This document shows, one piece after another, positions 26,356 to 35,600 of a stretch of DNA of 57,682 bases. The stretch lies in assembly GCA_003154115.1 (NCBI GenBank), contig PMCF01000248.1:1-57682 (forward strand), in the 5' to 3' direction. This DNA comes from Anaerolineae bacterium. Its GTDB lineage: Bacteria > Chloroflexota > Anaerolineae > Fen-1058. A program made the position numbers and the translations under genes. The notes under the pieces are model-generated. The model was not told the DNA's origin. It ran no database searches and was given only the letters and a program-made list of their open reading frames with translations. The first letter of the stretch is position 1. Every line of letters begins with the position of its first letter.

Positions 26356-26877
26356 ATGGCAACTATCAAGATTTTGACTCCGGCGCGCGGCGTGGTTGCG
26401 GTTGACGGCAAGCCCAATCCGATCCCGGATAAAGAGCAAACGATGTTCACACAGGTCGAGCGTGCGCGCGACGAGGCCAGCGGCAAGCACCTGACCAAGT
26501 ACCTATGGCAGTTCGAGGCCGTGATGACGGTGGCGAATCCGCTGGTGTGCGGCGGCGGAGTTGGCGGCGTGCTGACCTTTCCAACGATCCCGGCGACGAT
26601 GCGTGTGACCGATTTCTACTGCGAGATTGCCACTGCCGTGGTCAACGACGCCGGCACGCAAGAAGTGGATTCCGTGAAGCTGAACGCCGACGTCATCATC
26701 GCCGACGCAAACATCACGGCTGCGGCTGGCTTTTACAAGGCCGACGCTGCCGCCCTGCCGAAGAAATACGCAGTGCCCGTGGTCCCGACTGTCGCGCTGA
26801 CTGGCGCCGATGCTGTCAAGTACACCGCCGGCAAAGTGCGGCTGTTCATCGAAACCCTGAGCTACTTCGAGGCGTAG
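26356..26877 (+). CDS. Phage structural protein, 173 aa
   Basis: ATG 26356, preceded by GGAGGAAG. Predominantly beta with conserved-looking TVANPLVCGGGVGGVLTFPTIP and a Val/Ala-rich second half. Probably a minor head or decoration protein, judged from location between small head genes and the scaffold. No named family recognised. Confidence 0.55.
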   Translation: MATIKILTPARGVVAVDGKPNPIPDKEQTMFTQVERARDEASGKHLTKYLWQFEAVMTVANPLVCGGGVGGVLTFPTIPATMRVTDFYCEIATAVVNDAGTQEVDSVKLNADVIIADANITAAAGFYKADAAALPKKYAVPVVPTVALTGADAVKYTAGKVRLFIETLSYFEA

Positions 26878-26907
26878 GCCCCGAATCAATGAAAGGAATG
26901 ATCCAAG

Positions 26908-27645
26908 ATGGAACCTGAAGTAACCGACTCGACTCCACCCGCCGCGGCCGCAACGGAAGTACCCGCTGCGACTGTCCCCCCGGTGAGCCAAAGTGAACCT
27001 GTTGTGAAAAGCAGCCGTGAACTGGCGCAAGCTGCGCCGACCGATCAGACCGATTGGAAGGCCAAGTACGACGGCTTAGTGGGAACGTATCGCGCCCGAA
27101 CGAACGAACTGAACACTCAAATTGACGCGCAGAAGTTGCTCGTCGTGGAGTGGAAAGACAAAGCCACGGCATTCGAGACACAGATCGCATCCCTGAACAC
27201 ACAACTGACGACGGCTAATACCTTCAAGGATCAGGTCACAACGCTGACGGCCGACAAACAAGCGGCCACGGATAAAGCAGAACGACTCGAACTCTTGACA
27301 AAGTTCCCGACCCTGTTAGCCGCACAAGTTAAAGCGGCAGACGGCACGGTCACAAACCCGATGCTCGATCTGCTAATGAGCAGCAACTTGCCAGCCGACC
27401 AGCTCAAAGCGAAGGCCGAAGCACTCGCGGCAGGCATGCCGAGACAGCAACCCGCGCAAGGCTCTAACCTGCCGCCGATGCCAGCAGCGGCGCCCACAGG
27501 CAATGAATTGGTAGCAGACCTGCAGGCGCGCGCGATGGAAGCGCATGGCCGTTGGATTACATCGGGCAGGACGGATGCGGCGGCTAAGGCAGAGGAAGAC
27601 GCGGCTTGGGCACTTCACAGAGAAGCAAAGAAAAAGAAATCTTAA
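26908..27645 (+). CDS. Capsid scaffolding protein
   Basis: 245 aa. Ala/Pro/Thr-rich N-terminus, a central coiled coil (about residues 50-135, QIASLNTQLTTANTFKDQVT), a Pro-rich linker and a charged helical C-terminus ending KKKKS. This composition plus its place immediately before the major capsid gene is the standard pattern of phage scaffolds, which organise capsid subunits during procapsid assembly and then leave. No protease motif seen. Confidence 0.75.
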   Translation: MEPEVTDSTPPAAAATEVPAATVPPVSQSEPVVKSSRELAQAAPTDQTDWKAKYDGLVGTYRARTNELNTQIDAQKLLVVEWKDKATAFETQIASLNTQLTTANTFKDQVTTLTADKQAATDKAERLELLTKFPTLLAAQVKAADGTVTNPMLDLLMSSNLPADQLKAKAEALAAGMPRQQPAQGSNLPPMPAAAPTGNELVADLQARAMEAHGRWITSGRTDAAAKAEEDAAWALHREAKKKKS

Positions 27646-27657
27646 CGGAGGCCATAC

Positions 27658-29094
27658 ATGGCAACTTTGGAGCAGTATCTTGACATGCATCCCACGGCAG
27701 CTTGGAATCGGAACTCTTGGGATGAGAGGGATGCAGCGATCGACGTGCGGTTTCACGAACCGGATGTGTTTTTTACGCCTTTAGCGAATTACGTGCAAAT
27801 GCCGGTGGGCGTGGGCCTGAATCAGAAGTGGTACACGGGCCGTGAAATGATCGCGTCGCACGCGAATCATAATCCCATTGGATGGTATCAACGTTTTATT
27901 GATGGCATCTATTTGGACTCGCGTGAGCGTGCCCTGTATTCGAGAAAAAGATACGGTGGAAAAGCTCAATGGGATTCTAACGACGAGCTGGTGACCCGAT
28001 TTTCGAATGACAACGATGGACTCATTGCGATGGCAATGAACGCCAGTCTGCTGAACAACGTGACGACCGTTCACGAGAAAATCGCGCGCGATGCCGTGCT
28101 GCGTTTCGCGCAGAACAAGTTCCTGGGCAATCTGTCTCAGTGGGATGCGACTCACAACGTCAGCAGCTTTGATGGCACGGGCAGCAACAAGTTCGACATC
28201 AAGTATCTCGAAGAAATGAGCCTGCGCCTGGCGATTCGCTCCGGTGAACACAAGGGCAAGTTCGGCGATTACGCGAATCCCGTTCCGGGCGAGCAGTTCC
28301 GCGACAACGTGCTCTTGGCTGTCCCCACGTCCGTGTATTGGGACCTGTGGAACAGCTCAGCGCGTGAGTGGATGGTTGACCTGCGCCAGCTGAGCGATCA
28401 GCGCGTGATCAACGGCGGAAAAATCCAGTACCGGAACATCACGGTGCAGGACTACGGTGTGTCGATGACCCTCTGGAACGCGGGCCGCATCCTCAAGCAG
28501 GTGAAGGTGACCGAGCCGATCATGTGGGGCGATGGCTCGCCCGATCCTGAGACGGGTGTGGCCGTAGACAACATCTGGCTGACCGGTCAGGGTGGCGCGG
28601 CGGTGACGCACTACATCCAGTGCGAAGCCGGTTCGTTTATCGCCGGTGACTTCAAGTATGGCGACTTCATCAACGTTCACACCATGCGCACCAACGAAAT
28701 GGGCGTCACCGGTGGCTGCGACAACCTGGACGGCATGACCATCACCGTCGAAGTCGTGTCGAGCGATCCGGTTACGGCGCGCATCGTCGTGCGCAAGCCG
28801 ATCACCGAGTTATACGACAAGGTGCTGGCTGACGGTTCAGGCGCGTATGCCTACGTGACGGCCGCACAGCACGTTCATCCGTGCTACGCCATCGGCGCGC
28901 GCGGCATGGTCACCTGGGCTGGCCGCGAGAAGATCACCTGGAACACGCCGAGTGACGAGGAAGCCGACTTCAAGTCGATCAAACGCGTCACCTGGCAGGA
29001 ACGCGGGGAAATGAACACGTGGGATCCCGACCTGTACGAAATCGTGTACTGCGAAGGTTCATTCGCCAACCGTGGCAACGTGAGCATCCGCTAA
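27658..29094 (+). CDS. Major capsid protein
   Basis: 478 aa, ATG 27658 after GGAGG. The product of the most likely capsid position, directly after the scaffold and before connector genes. Sequence features fit a large HK97-fold subunit: N-terminal arm, long helix region around residues 115-150 (AMNASLLNNVTTVHEKIARDAVL), and a P/A-domain-like second half with an inserted beta domain (about 310-400). The class is inferred from order and size; no close homologue is recognised by eye. Confidence 0.8.
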   Translation: MATLEQYLDMHPTAAWNRNSWDERDAAIDVRFHEPDVFFTPLANYVQMPVGVGLNQKWYTGREMIASHANHNPIGWYQRFIDGIYLDSRERALYSRKRYGGKAQWDSNDELVTRFSNDNDGLIAMAMNASLLNNVTTVHEKIARDAVLRFAQNKFLGNLSQWDATHNVSSFDGTGSNKFDIKYLEEMSLRLAIRSGEHKGKFGDYANPVPGEQFRDNVLLAVPTSVYWDLWNSSAREWMVDLRQLSDQRVINGGKIQYRNITVQDYGVSMTLWNAGRILKQVKVTEPIMWGDGSPDPETGVAVDNIWLTGQGGAAVTHYIQCEAGSFIAGDFKYGDFINVHTMRTNEMGVTGGCDNLDGMTITVEVVSSDPVTARIVVRKPITELYDKVLADGSGAYAYVTAAQHVHPCYAIGARGMVTWAGREKITWNTPSDEEADFKSIKRVTWQERGEMNTWDPDLYEIVYCEGSFANRGNVSIR

Positions 29095-29103
29095 GAGGAC
29101 GAT

Positions 29104-29787
29104 GTGACTACGTTCGACGAGATCAACACGACCCTGTGTCTCTTTCTCGACGACAGTCCGAAGGAAGGGGAGCTGAAGTATCAGTTCCCCCTCCCCCTGC
29201 GGATTGCCGGCTGGAATTGGGCGCAGCAGGTGTTCCAGAATCACACGCTGCGTGAGGCGACGTGCTCCGTCGTGATCGATGACGCCCAGCGCAGTGCAAT
29301 ACTGCCGAGCGATCTGGTGAGCATCGCCACGATCTACGACCACCTCAACGAGCGAACCTACGCTCGGCGGAGTTTCGCGGCAGGTGGTCATCGTAACGAC
29401 TACTCCGAGAACTTCGCGTACTGGACGTGGGGCGGCAGGTTGCGTTTCGACCGAACCGTAAGCGAGCCGCTGGTGCTGGAATACTACGCGACCTGGCCGA
29501 ATATCACCTACAACGTCAACAACGAGGGCAAGGTGGTGTACGTCAATGACGCTGTGTTGGTCCCCGAATGGGCGCATAAGGCGTTGGCCCATCTGACGAC
29601 GGCGGCAGTGCTGCATCCGCCAGCCATCACGGCAGCCATGAGCAATGAGTACAAGATCAAGATCGACAGCGGCACACCGCTGGACAATCCGCGCGAGCAG
29701 CAGGCCCGCGCCGAACTGTGGTGGTACAACGAGCTGATCGCGCTGTGCCCGGTGCAGACCCGCGTCTATGGAGCAGGCAATGAGTAG
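29104..29787 (+). CDS. Putative head-tail adaptor protein
   Basis: 227 aa, GTG 29104 start with GAGGACG upstream. The helical start MTTFDEINTTLCLFLDD and the WNWAQQVFQNHTLREATCSVVIDDAQRSA region resemble phage adaptor proteins with an all-helical core and a beta insertion. It lies immediately downstream of the capsid gene, where the first adaptor is expected. Overlaps the next gene. Confidence 0.6.
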   Translation: MTTFDEINTTLCLFLDDSPKEGELKYQFPLPLRIAGWNWAQQVFQNHTLREATCSVVIDDAQRSAILPSDLVSIATIYDHLNERTYARRSFAAGGHRNDYSENFAYWTWGGRLRFDRTVSEPLVLEYYATWPNITYNVNNEGKVVYVNDAVLVPEWAHKALAHLTTAAVLHPPAITAAMSNEYKIKIDSGTPLDNPREQQARAELWWYNELIALCPVQTRVYGAGNE

Positions 29788-30349
29788 CATCAAGCACTTA
29801 CTGGCCAAGACCATCCGCGACGTGTTGCTTGAGGCGTGTGTCACCAACATCGCCGACGATGATCCGACGAAGGTGGACATCGTAGCCATTCGCAACGCGG
29901 GTGGCAAGGCAGGCAAGGCGCGTTTCGTTCTGACGGTCAAGCACTTCGACCCACTGGACGCGACCGGCTGGCAGGACTCAACGGTCGGCAATCGGCAGCA
30001 CACGAACACGTTGGGCATGACCCTGCCGGCAGGTGAGATTGCAGGCAGCACGTTCGAGATGATTCGCGGCATCGTCGAACTGAACGGCAACCTGACGCTC
30101 TCCAAAGAGAACATCGAGGAAGCCGACGAATACGCGCAAGAGGTTCTGGCCCGGGCCAAGTTTGCCTTACGCAATGCGCGTCCAAAATTCTCTATCCTGG
30201 CCGACTCTTACGGCGAATACTGCTTTTCGTTCATCGTGGCATCGGGCACCGAATACGACTCAGGCAGTGACAACTCAAATTCAACCAGATATTTTCTGAG
30301 GTGGGCGGCTTACACGAAATACCGTCAACAGCCACCCAAAGGAGCTTAA
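29780..30349 (+). CDS. Putative neck/tail-completion protein, 189 aa
   Basis: ATG 29780 (MSSIKHLLAKTIRDVL) with GGAG about 8 bp upstream, overlapping the previous stop by 8 bp. Helical N-terminus followed by a beta-strand-rich middle and a C-terminal strand-helix region, as in tail terminator or connector proteins. No signature motif; assigned from gene order between adaptor and tail tube. Confidence 0.5.
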   Translation: MSSIKHLLAKTIRDVLLEACVTNIADDDPTKVDIVAIRNAGGKAGKARFVLTVKHFDPLDATGWQDSTVGNRQHTNTLGMTLPAGEIAGSTFEMIRGIVELNGNLTLSKENIEEADEYAQEVLARAKFALRNARPKFSILADSYGEYCFSFIVASGTEYDSGSDNSNSTRYFLRWAAYTKYRQQPPKGA

Positions 30350-30352
30350 TAG

Positions 30353-31786
30353 ATGGCTGACACTGATCAAATCCAAGTAGCAAGTGATTCCAAGATCGGG
30401 TTTGGCGTGCAGACCGGCAAGGGCGTGTATACCGTCGCCAACAAGGACTTTCGGTACTTTCCGTTCACGTCTTCGCCGTATGGCATCGTTCAACCCGTGG
30501 CAAATCTCCCCCAAGAGGGTGGCGGCGATCTAACGCCCAAGGGCTCGTACAAGTCGGGTTCATGGGGACAGGGCGGGGTGCAGTTCATCCCGCGCTTCGT
30601 CGATGATCTCGGTTTCATCCTGGCCTCGGTCATGGGACAGGATTACTACGCTACTGCCACGCCTGGCCCAGCCAATGGCGAGAATAGTGCGTTTGGTCGC
30701 TCGACCGAAGATTACACTCCGGCTGCGGCCACCATCACCTTCACGGCGGGCCACATCCTGGACAGCGCCAGCGGCCTGGGCGTGTACAAGGTGGGCGACA
30801 TCATCAAGGTGTCCAACAGCGTTAGCAACAATGCCACGCCCTTCACGGTGACAACTGCGGCGGCTGGCGACTTGACCGTTACTGGCAACACAGTGGTCGA
30901 GGCGACTCCCGTGAAAGCGACTATCGCGCTGATGAGTTCTATCGACGCAACGGCAACTGGTTCGCAGATCCACACCTTCGCATTCAAGGCCAAGCAGTCC
31001 GACGTGCCCTATGTGACGGTACGCAAGTTGCTGGAAGGGCCGACCCCGCTGGGCGAGGAAACGGTGGACAACCGCTTCGGCCAGATGGAATTGACCCTGC
31101 CCAATGTGGGGCCGATGACCTGCGCGCTGGAACTGAATGGTCGCACCCCGGCCAATCGCAATATGTTCTACGCTGATCCATTCAACAGTGTGGGCAGCGA
31201 TCCGAACAGTGTGGGCCGCAGCGCGTGGTACGACGCCGCAAACAACGGCTACGACGATGACACGGCGTTTGGCTTGAGCGTTGACCCGAACTCGGTCGTG
31301 AAGATCGCGGGCGGCAAGATTCAATGCACGGGCGCGGTGATCACCACGGCCAACAATCTCCAGCAAGCCGACGCGGGCCGCATCATCGGGGACATCACCC
31401 CGTTGGACTTCCCGGTGTTGAGCCGCGTGATGTCCATTCGGGCGCAGATGTTCATGACCGATGACTACATCTATCGGCAACTGTTCACCGGCTCCCTGAC
31501 GGGCCGCAAGTTCAGTTCGAAGATTTACGCGGGTGACATCGACTTCCGGGCGTATTCGGCGGTCGGCATCACCAGCGCAAGCATTGCGACACAGTACGCC
31601 CTGCAGGCGTTGACCAATGACACGAACGTGCAGTGGTCGCTGCAAGGCGCAGTTGATCCGAAACCGGGCCAGCCGTTGACCATGACGCTGGTGGGCACTG
31701 TGCAGCGACCTGCTACACCGGGCAAGAAGTACGCGATGGTTCGCTTGCAGAACGCCATCTCCAATGCGTATCCGTATGTTGCTTAG
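30353..31786 (+). CDS. Major tail tube protein
   Basis: 477 aa. Contains a beta-sandwich core typical of tube proteins (GFGVQTGKGVYTVANKDFRYFPF at the start, TLPNVGPMTCALELNGR middle) and an Ig-like insertion around residues 120-205 (TVTTAAAGDLTVTGNTVV). It is followed by the tail-assembly chaperones and the tape measure, the conserved order in siphoviruses. It polymerises as hexameric rings around the tape measure protein (family knowledge). Confidence 0.75.
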   Translation: MADTDQIQVASDSKIGFGVQTGKGVYTVANKDFRYFPFTSSPYGIVQPVANLPQEGGGDLTPKGSYKSGSWGQGGVQFIPRFVDDLGFILASVMGQDYYATATPGPANGENSAFGRSTEDYTPAAATITFTAGHILDSASGLGVYKVGDIIKVSNSVSNNATPFTVTTAAAGDLTVTGNTVVEATPVKATIALMSSIDATATGSQIHTFAFKAKQSDVPYVTVRKLLEGPTPLGEETVDNRFGQMELTLPNVGPMTCALELNGRTPANRNMFYADPFNSVGSDPNSVGRSAWYDAANNGYDDDTAFGLSVDPNSVVKIAGGKIQCTGAVITTANNLQQADAGRIIGDITPLDFPVLSRVMSIRAQMFMTDDYIYRQLFTGSLTGRKFSSKIYAGDIDFRAYSAVGITSASIATQYALQALTNDTNVQWSLQGAVDPKPGQPLTMTLVGTVQRPATPGKKYAMVRLQNAISNAYPYVA

Positions 31787-31799
31787 TTCGTGATTCAAC

Positions 31800-31813
31800 T
31801 TGCGCCGGCGCAA
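31800..31813. repeat. Phage palindrome site 8
   Basis: Exact TTGCGCCGGCGCAA, intergenic between tail tube and chaperone genes. Confidence 0.9.
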
Positions 31814-31841
31814 CGCTGACAGAGAAATATCTGTGAGTCGT

Positions 31842-31855
31842 TTGCGCCGGCGCAA
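31842..31855. repeat. Phage palindrome site 9
   Basis: Exact TTGCGCCGGCGCAA, 42 bp (four helical turns) from site 8, about 40 bp before the chaperone start. Confidence 0.9.
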
Positions 31856-31894
31856 GTCATCAATGCTAAACCCAGAGAAAGGTATTGAGGTCAG

Positions 31895-32335
31895 ATGAAG
31901 GTTAAAACCAGTCCAGTTGTATCACCTCCGATCCCGTTGCGCGAGATGTCAGAGGAATTTGCGAAGCATGAAGGCGAAGTGAAAGACGAGGAACGCTGCA
32001 TGGTCATCGTCCGGCAGGCTATCGAACAAGACAACATCGCGCGCGCTGAATTGCAAGCCAAGCGGCAGATGCAGTGGGGCGCCGGGGCCGTGAGTGAGAT
32101 CGTCGAGGACAATCCGCGCCAACGATTCATGTACGAGGCGTGGTGGACATTAGTCGAGGTGATCAACCTCGAATACGAAGATGGCACGCCCGTCTTCCCG
32201 TCGACGCCGATTCACAAGATGAAGTTCGCGGACTTCGAGAAGATTTGGGGCGCACGCGAGTCGTACATCACCCAGGCCATTCACAAAGCCGTGCGCAAGA
32301 CGAACCCCGATTGGGATTGGGAGGGGGAAGGTTAA
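31895..32335 (+). CDS. Tail assembly chaperone (gpG-like short form)
   Basis: 146 aa. Helical, acidic sequence with EDNPRQRFMYEAWWTLVEVINLEYEDG in the middle. It lies between tail tube and tape measure, where lambda-type phages encode a chaperone that binds the tape measure during tail assembly. The frame ends at TAA 32333-32335 right after a GGGGGAA sequence that permits -1 slippage into the next frame. Confidence 0.75.
   Translation: MKVKTSPVVSPPIPLREMSEEFAKHEGEVKDEERCMVIVRQAIEQDNIARAELQAKRQMQWGAGAVSEIVEDNPRQRFMYEAWWTLVEVINLEYEDGTPVFPSTPIHKMKFADFEKIWGARESYITQAIHKAVRKTNPDWDWEGEG
32323..32329 (+). promoter_or_regulatory. Candidate -1 frameshift slip site (GGGGGAA)
   Basis: In the zero frame the codons are GAG GGG GAA GGT TAA. 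A slip of one base at the G run lets GGG re-pair exactly, giving GGG GGA AGG TTA AAG and reading on into the 3' frame (product ...GGRLKAHLDSIK). It is placed six bases before the zero-frame stop, as in known gpG/gpGT systems. Confidence 0.7.
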
Positions 32336-32652
32336 AGGCACATCTGGACAGCATCAAACAGGCTGTGCGTGAGCACTTGAAGTACCGGGAATACAAGCGG
32401 TTGATTCGTATTCCCGGTACGGCACTTACTTTGTGCCCGAAAGAAGCCATTCTCCCCAATGGCGATCCTGATGGTGTGCCTGACGTGTATTTGATTTATC
32501 GAGACTGCGTAGATTGGGGAAAGATGTGGTGGGACGGCGGCATGGCCGATCAGCCTCACTTTTTAATGCTAGAGTTTGCCGCCTGTCGCGCAGCCGAACG
32601 CGACTTTGCCACTACCGACTTACCGTTCTTGGAGGGACTCGCCTCTAAATGA
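32332..32652 (+). CDS. Frameshift extension of tail chaperone (gpGT-like T domain)
   Basis: About 106 residues (LKAHLDSIKQAVREHLKYREYKR... to ...LEGLASK) with no usable start of its own except an unsupported GTG at 32365. It is in the -1 frame relative to 31895-32335, so it is best read as the C-terminal extension made by frameshifting. Contains a Trp/Cys-rich patch (YRDCVDWGKMWWDGG). Its stop overlaps the ATG of the giant gene (ATGA). Confidence 0.7.
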   Translation, partial: LKAHLDSIKQAVREHLKYREYKRLIRIPGTALTLCPKEAILPNGDPDGVPDVYLIYRDCVDWGKMWWDGGMADQPHFLMLEFAACRAAERDFATTDLPFLEGLASK

Positions 32653-35600
32653 TCACTCAGTCACTTAAGCCCGTAACCTATCAAGATGTCGTAGTCCACC
32701 CCTCGAAGGTAGCGTCGATGACGCACACCGATCCGAGCGGCGTGCGTGATCGGCAGATCATCAGTCAGAAAGCGATGATGGACGCGCAGTCGCAACAGTC
32801 GATGGACATCGGCACTAACTTTGATAACTGGTTATCCAGTGACGAAATTCAGACCATCATTCAGCGCAGCATCCGCAGTGGCGGGACTGTGGCGCAGATG
32901 CTCCAGAGATATGGTTTCGCCGGGATGCGTACGCAACGATTCGTCGAGGGCAAGATAGGCGACGTTCGTTTCGGTGGAACGTATGACTTGGCTTTCACGG
33001 ACGCACAGGGCAAAGAACAATTGATTCCTGACACCAAGGTATCGGGGGGTCGGGAATTCATCTCGCAGCCCGCCTCTGGCGCACTCGTGATCGGGACGGG
33101 CAAGGGTCGCACGAACTACGGTATGCAGGTGCAGGGTTACGCCTACGCCACTGGCGCGCAGCAGGTGGCTATCACCAAGATCAATCCGCAATCGGCTGGC
33201 GAGATTCGGTCGCACTTTGACACGTTGAATGACGCCGATCGGGAAGTGTACTTGGCGAAGGTGCTGGAAGCGTATCTGGCGGGTGGTCAGAATGTTGCCA
33301 ACACAGGCGACTTGAGTGACGCGGTAGTCGCTGGCCTGCCACAGATCCAGGCTATTCAAACCCTGCGGCAGAACGTGCTGCCACAGAGCGAGTTCGAGAA
33401 GGGTGGCAAGGTCTACGGTGAGTATCGCGGTGTGGCCGAGCGCGATGCGGTCATTGAACGGCTTACTGGCGTCTCAGCAGAGAAACTTAATTCCGACAAA
33501 CTCAATCCAATTCCGGCAGGGCACGAGCAACAATATGCGCAGATGTACGCGGTGGCCAGCAAGCTGGCCGACGAAGTTGTAAAGGGTACGGTTCTCCCGT
33601 CGGATGCGAAGCGCATCCTCGATCGCGTGCAGTACGCCTCGCATGTGCCGTGGGATTCGTCCAAGGTGCAAGGCGCACGAGCGAAGGGTGCAGGCGTCTC
33701 AGAGGGACCGCTAGGATCCATCTCATCTAACTATGGCGAAGCGGCTCCGGCGGGATTGGCAAAGATTCTTGGCAGTGGCGTTCGGGTGGAGGGTGATGAG
33801 GTTACGGTCGCGTCGGAAGGCAATCGCAATGACGCGACTGGGCTTATGCCGGTGGCCTGGCGCGGCAAGATCGGCGAGTTTCGTGGCCGTCCTGTTGTCA
33901 ACAACTACCTGATCGCCAAAGAACAAGGCACTGACGGCAAGGTGCGTGAAGCCAAGCTGCTCCAAGAGGCACTGATCACTTTCGAGCGCGCCGGCGGCGG
34001 TTCGATTGGGGCCGATAAGGTCAAGCAGTTGATGCTCGTCAAAATGCAGGGGATGCCGTGGCTCAATCCTGCCTGGCAGAACGTTTCTTCGTCTGGCGCT
34101 CAGGCCCTGCTGCGCGAAGCAGTGCATCTGACCGGGACTGAAGACATTCAGGCATGGTACGCCAAGTCCCGTGAATACAACCTCGTGGCGCGTGGCGACG
34201 ATCCCAGCATTGGTTACGCCATCGACAAAGTGATCTCCGCGACGGCAGGTGGCACGGCCGCTAACGGCATGGTCTACACCGGTGAGCAAGACCCCTTGAA
34301 GGTTGAGAAGCGTTTGCAGCAAGCCCTTCGCCGTGAAGGGCTGATGAACGCGCAAGTAGGTAAGGATCGCAACGTCGCGTCTGTGATCCAGATGGAGGGT
34401 GCCGATCGGGTTGAGTTTGGTATCCGCCTGCGCCGAGCCGCGATGACCAGCGTCTTGCCGGAAGGCATGGGTATGGTCGATGCCGATGTGATGCGCGAGA
34501 TGGGTTACCTGGAATTGCCGTACGCGCACCGTATCCAGATCAATCAAGGTGACATCTTCCAGGCCAACGCCAAACCAGAACTGGTGAATGGCAAGTTGCA
34601 CTTGGGCACGATCAACGGCGTGCCCAAGACCATCGATCTCAAAGACTTCCAGGACTTCAAACTTGGCGGCGAACCGAAGATCGTCATTGAGAACGGCAAG
34701 CAATACATTGAGTTGAGCGGTATTGGGCGCATCGATCCGGCGTCTGATACGTTCAAGTCGTGGCTTGGCAACAAGTACATGGGCATGGCCGAGGAAGGAT
34801 TGTCTTACGGCACACGTGCCCACGGATCACTCAAGGAAGGATCGATTGAGGCTCTACTGCCCATGCCGAAGAACATTCGGCAAGCGGCCTACGTCATGCT
34901 GGCGGGTGAGTACGGAGCTGGCGAAAACAAGCGCAAATCACAGAAAAACTTCGACGCCCTAACTAGAGAGTTTAAGGAGGCAGGGGTCGATCTGGCCGAG
35001 CGCGGTTTGTTGACTGACTACTCTGACGAGGAAATCAAGCACGCCAAGTCTCTGGGCATCGCTCTACCCTCGAAGAAGATCATCTGGAACCACAGCTTAG
35101 ACGAAGCCGTAGAAAAAGTGGCGCGTAAGAAATATGCGAGTGCGCTGCGCCTGGGCAAGAACACTACCTTCAACCGCAATATGTCCTATGAGGAAGCGGC
35201 GATGTATGCGCGCATCCTTGGAGAAGACGCCCTCCGGATTGGCAACAATGGCGGCACGCTGGAACAGTGGGAACTCCTGCGCAATCAACGGCAGACCATC
35301 GGCGTGAGTCTGACTGTGCCGACGGCGATCATGTCCGTGATGCAGCAGTTCGAGCACCAGTCCACGGGCCGGGCTTCGTTGTCGATGGAAGAAGCCATTG
35401 ATATGGTGAAGTCGGCTGGCAACCATCTGGACAACGGTGGTTTCCAAACGGCTGAGTACGCCAAGTGGGTCAAGGATCAGTTCATCCCGGCGTTGGGGGC
35501 GAAGTCGGGTCACACCCGTGAATACTACGACAAGTTATTTGATGCCCAACTCGCTTCGCGCGGTGGGCTGAAACTCGACGAGTCGAACGTCGTTTCGATT

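Noticed and set aside
29059-31855. Long minus-strand open frames (29059-30174 and 30560-31855) opposite the connector and tail tube genes
   Set aside because: They are antisense shadows: no ribosome sites, Arg/His-rich composition, and the plus-strand genes fit the phage operon in order and spacing.
33723-34823. Minus-strand open frame inside the giant gene
   Set aside because: Shadow of the codon bias of the 3000-aa frame; composition unlike a real protein and no start signals.
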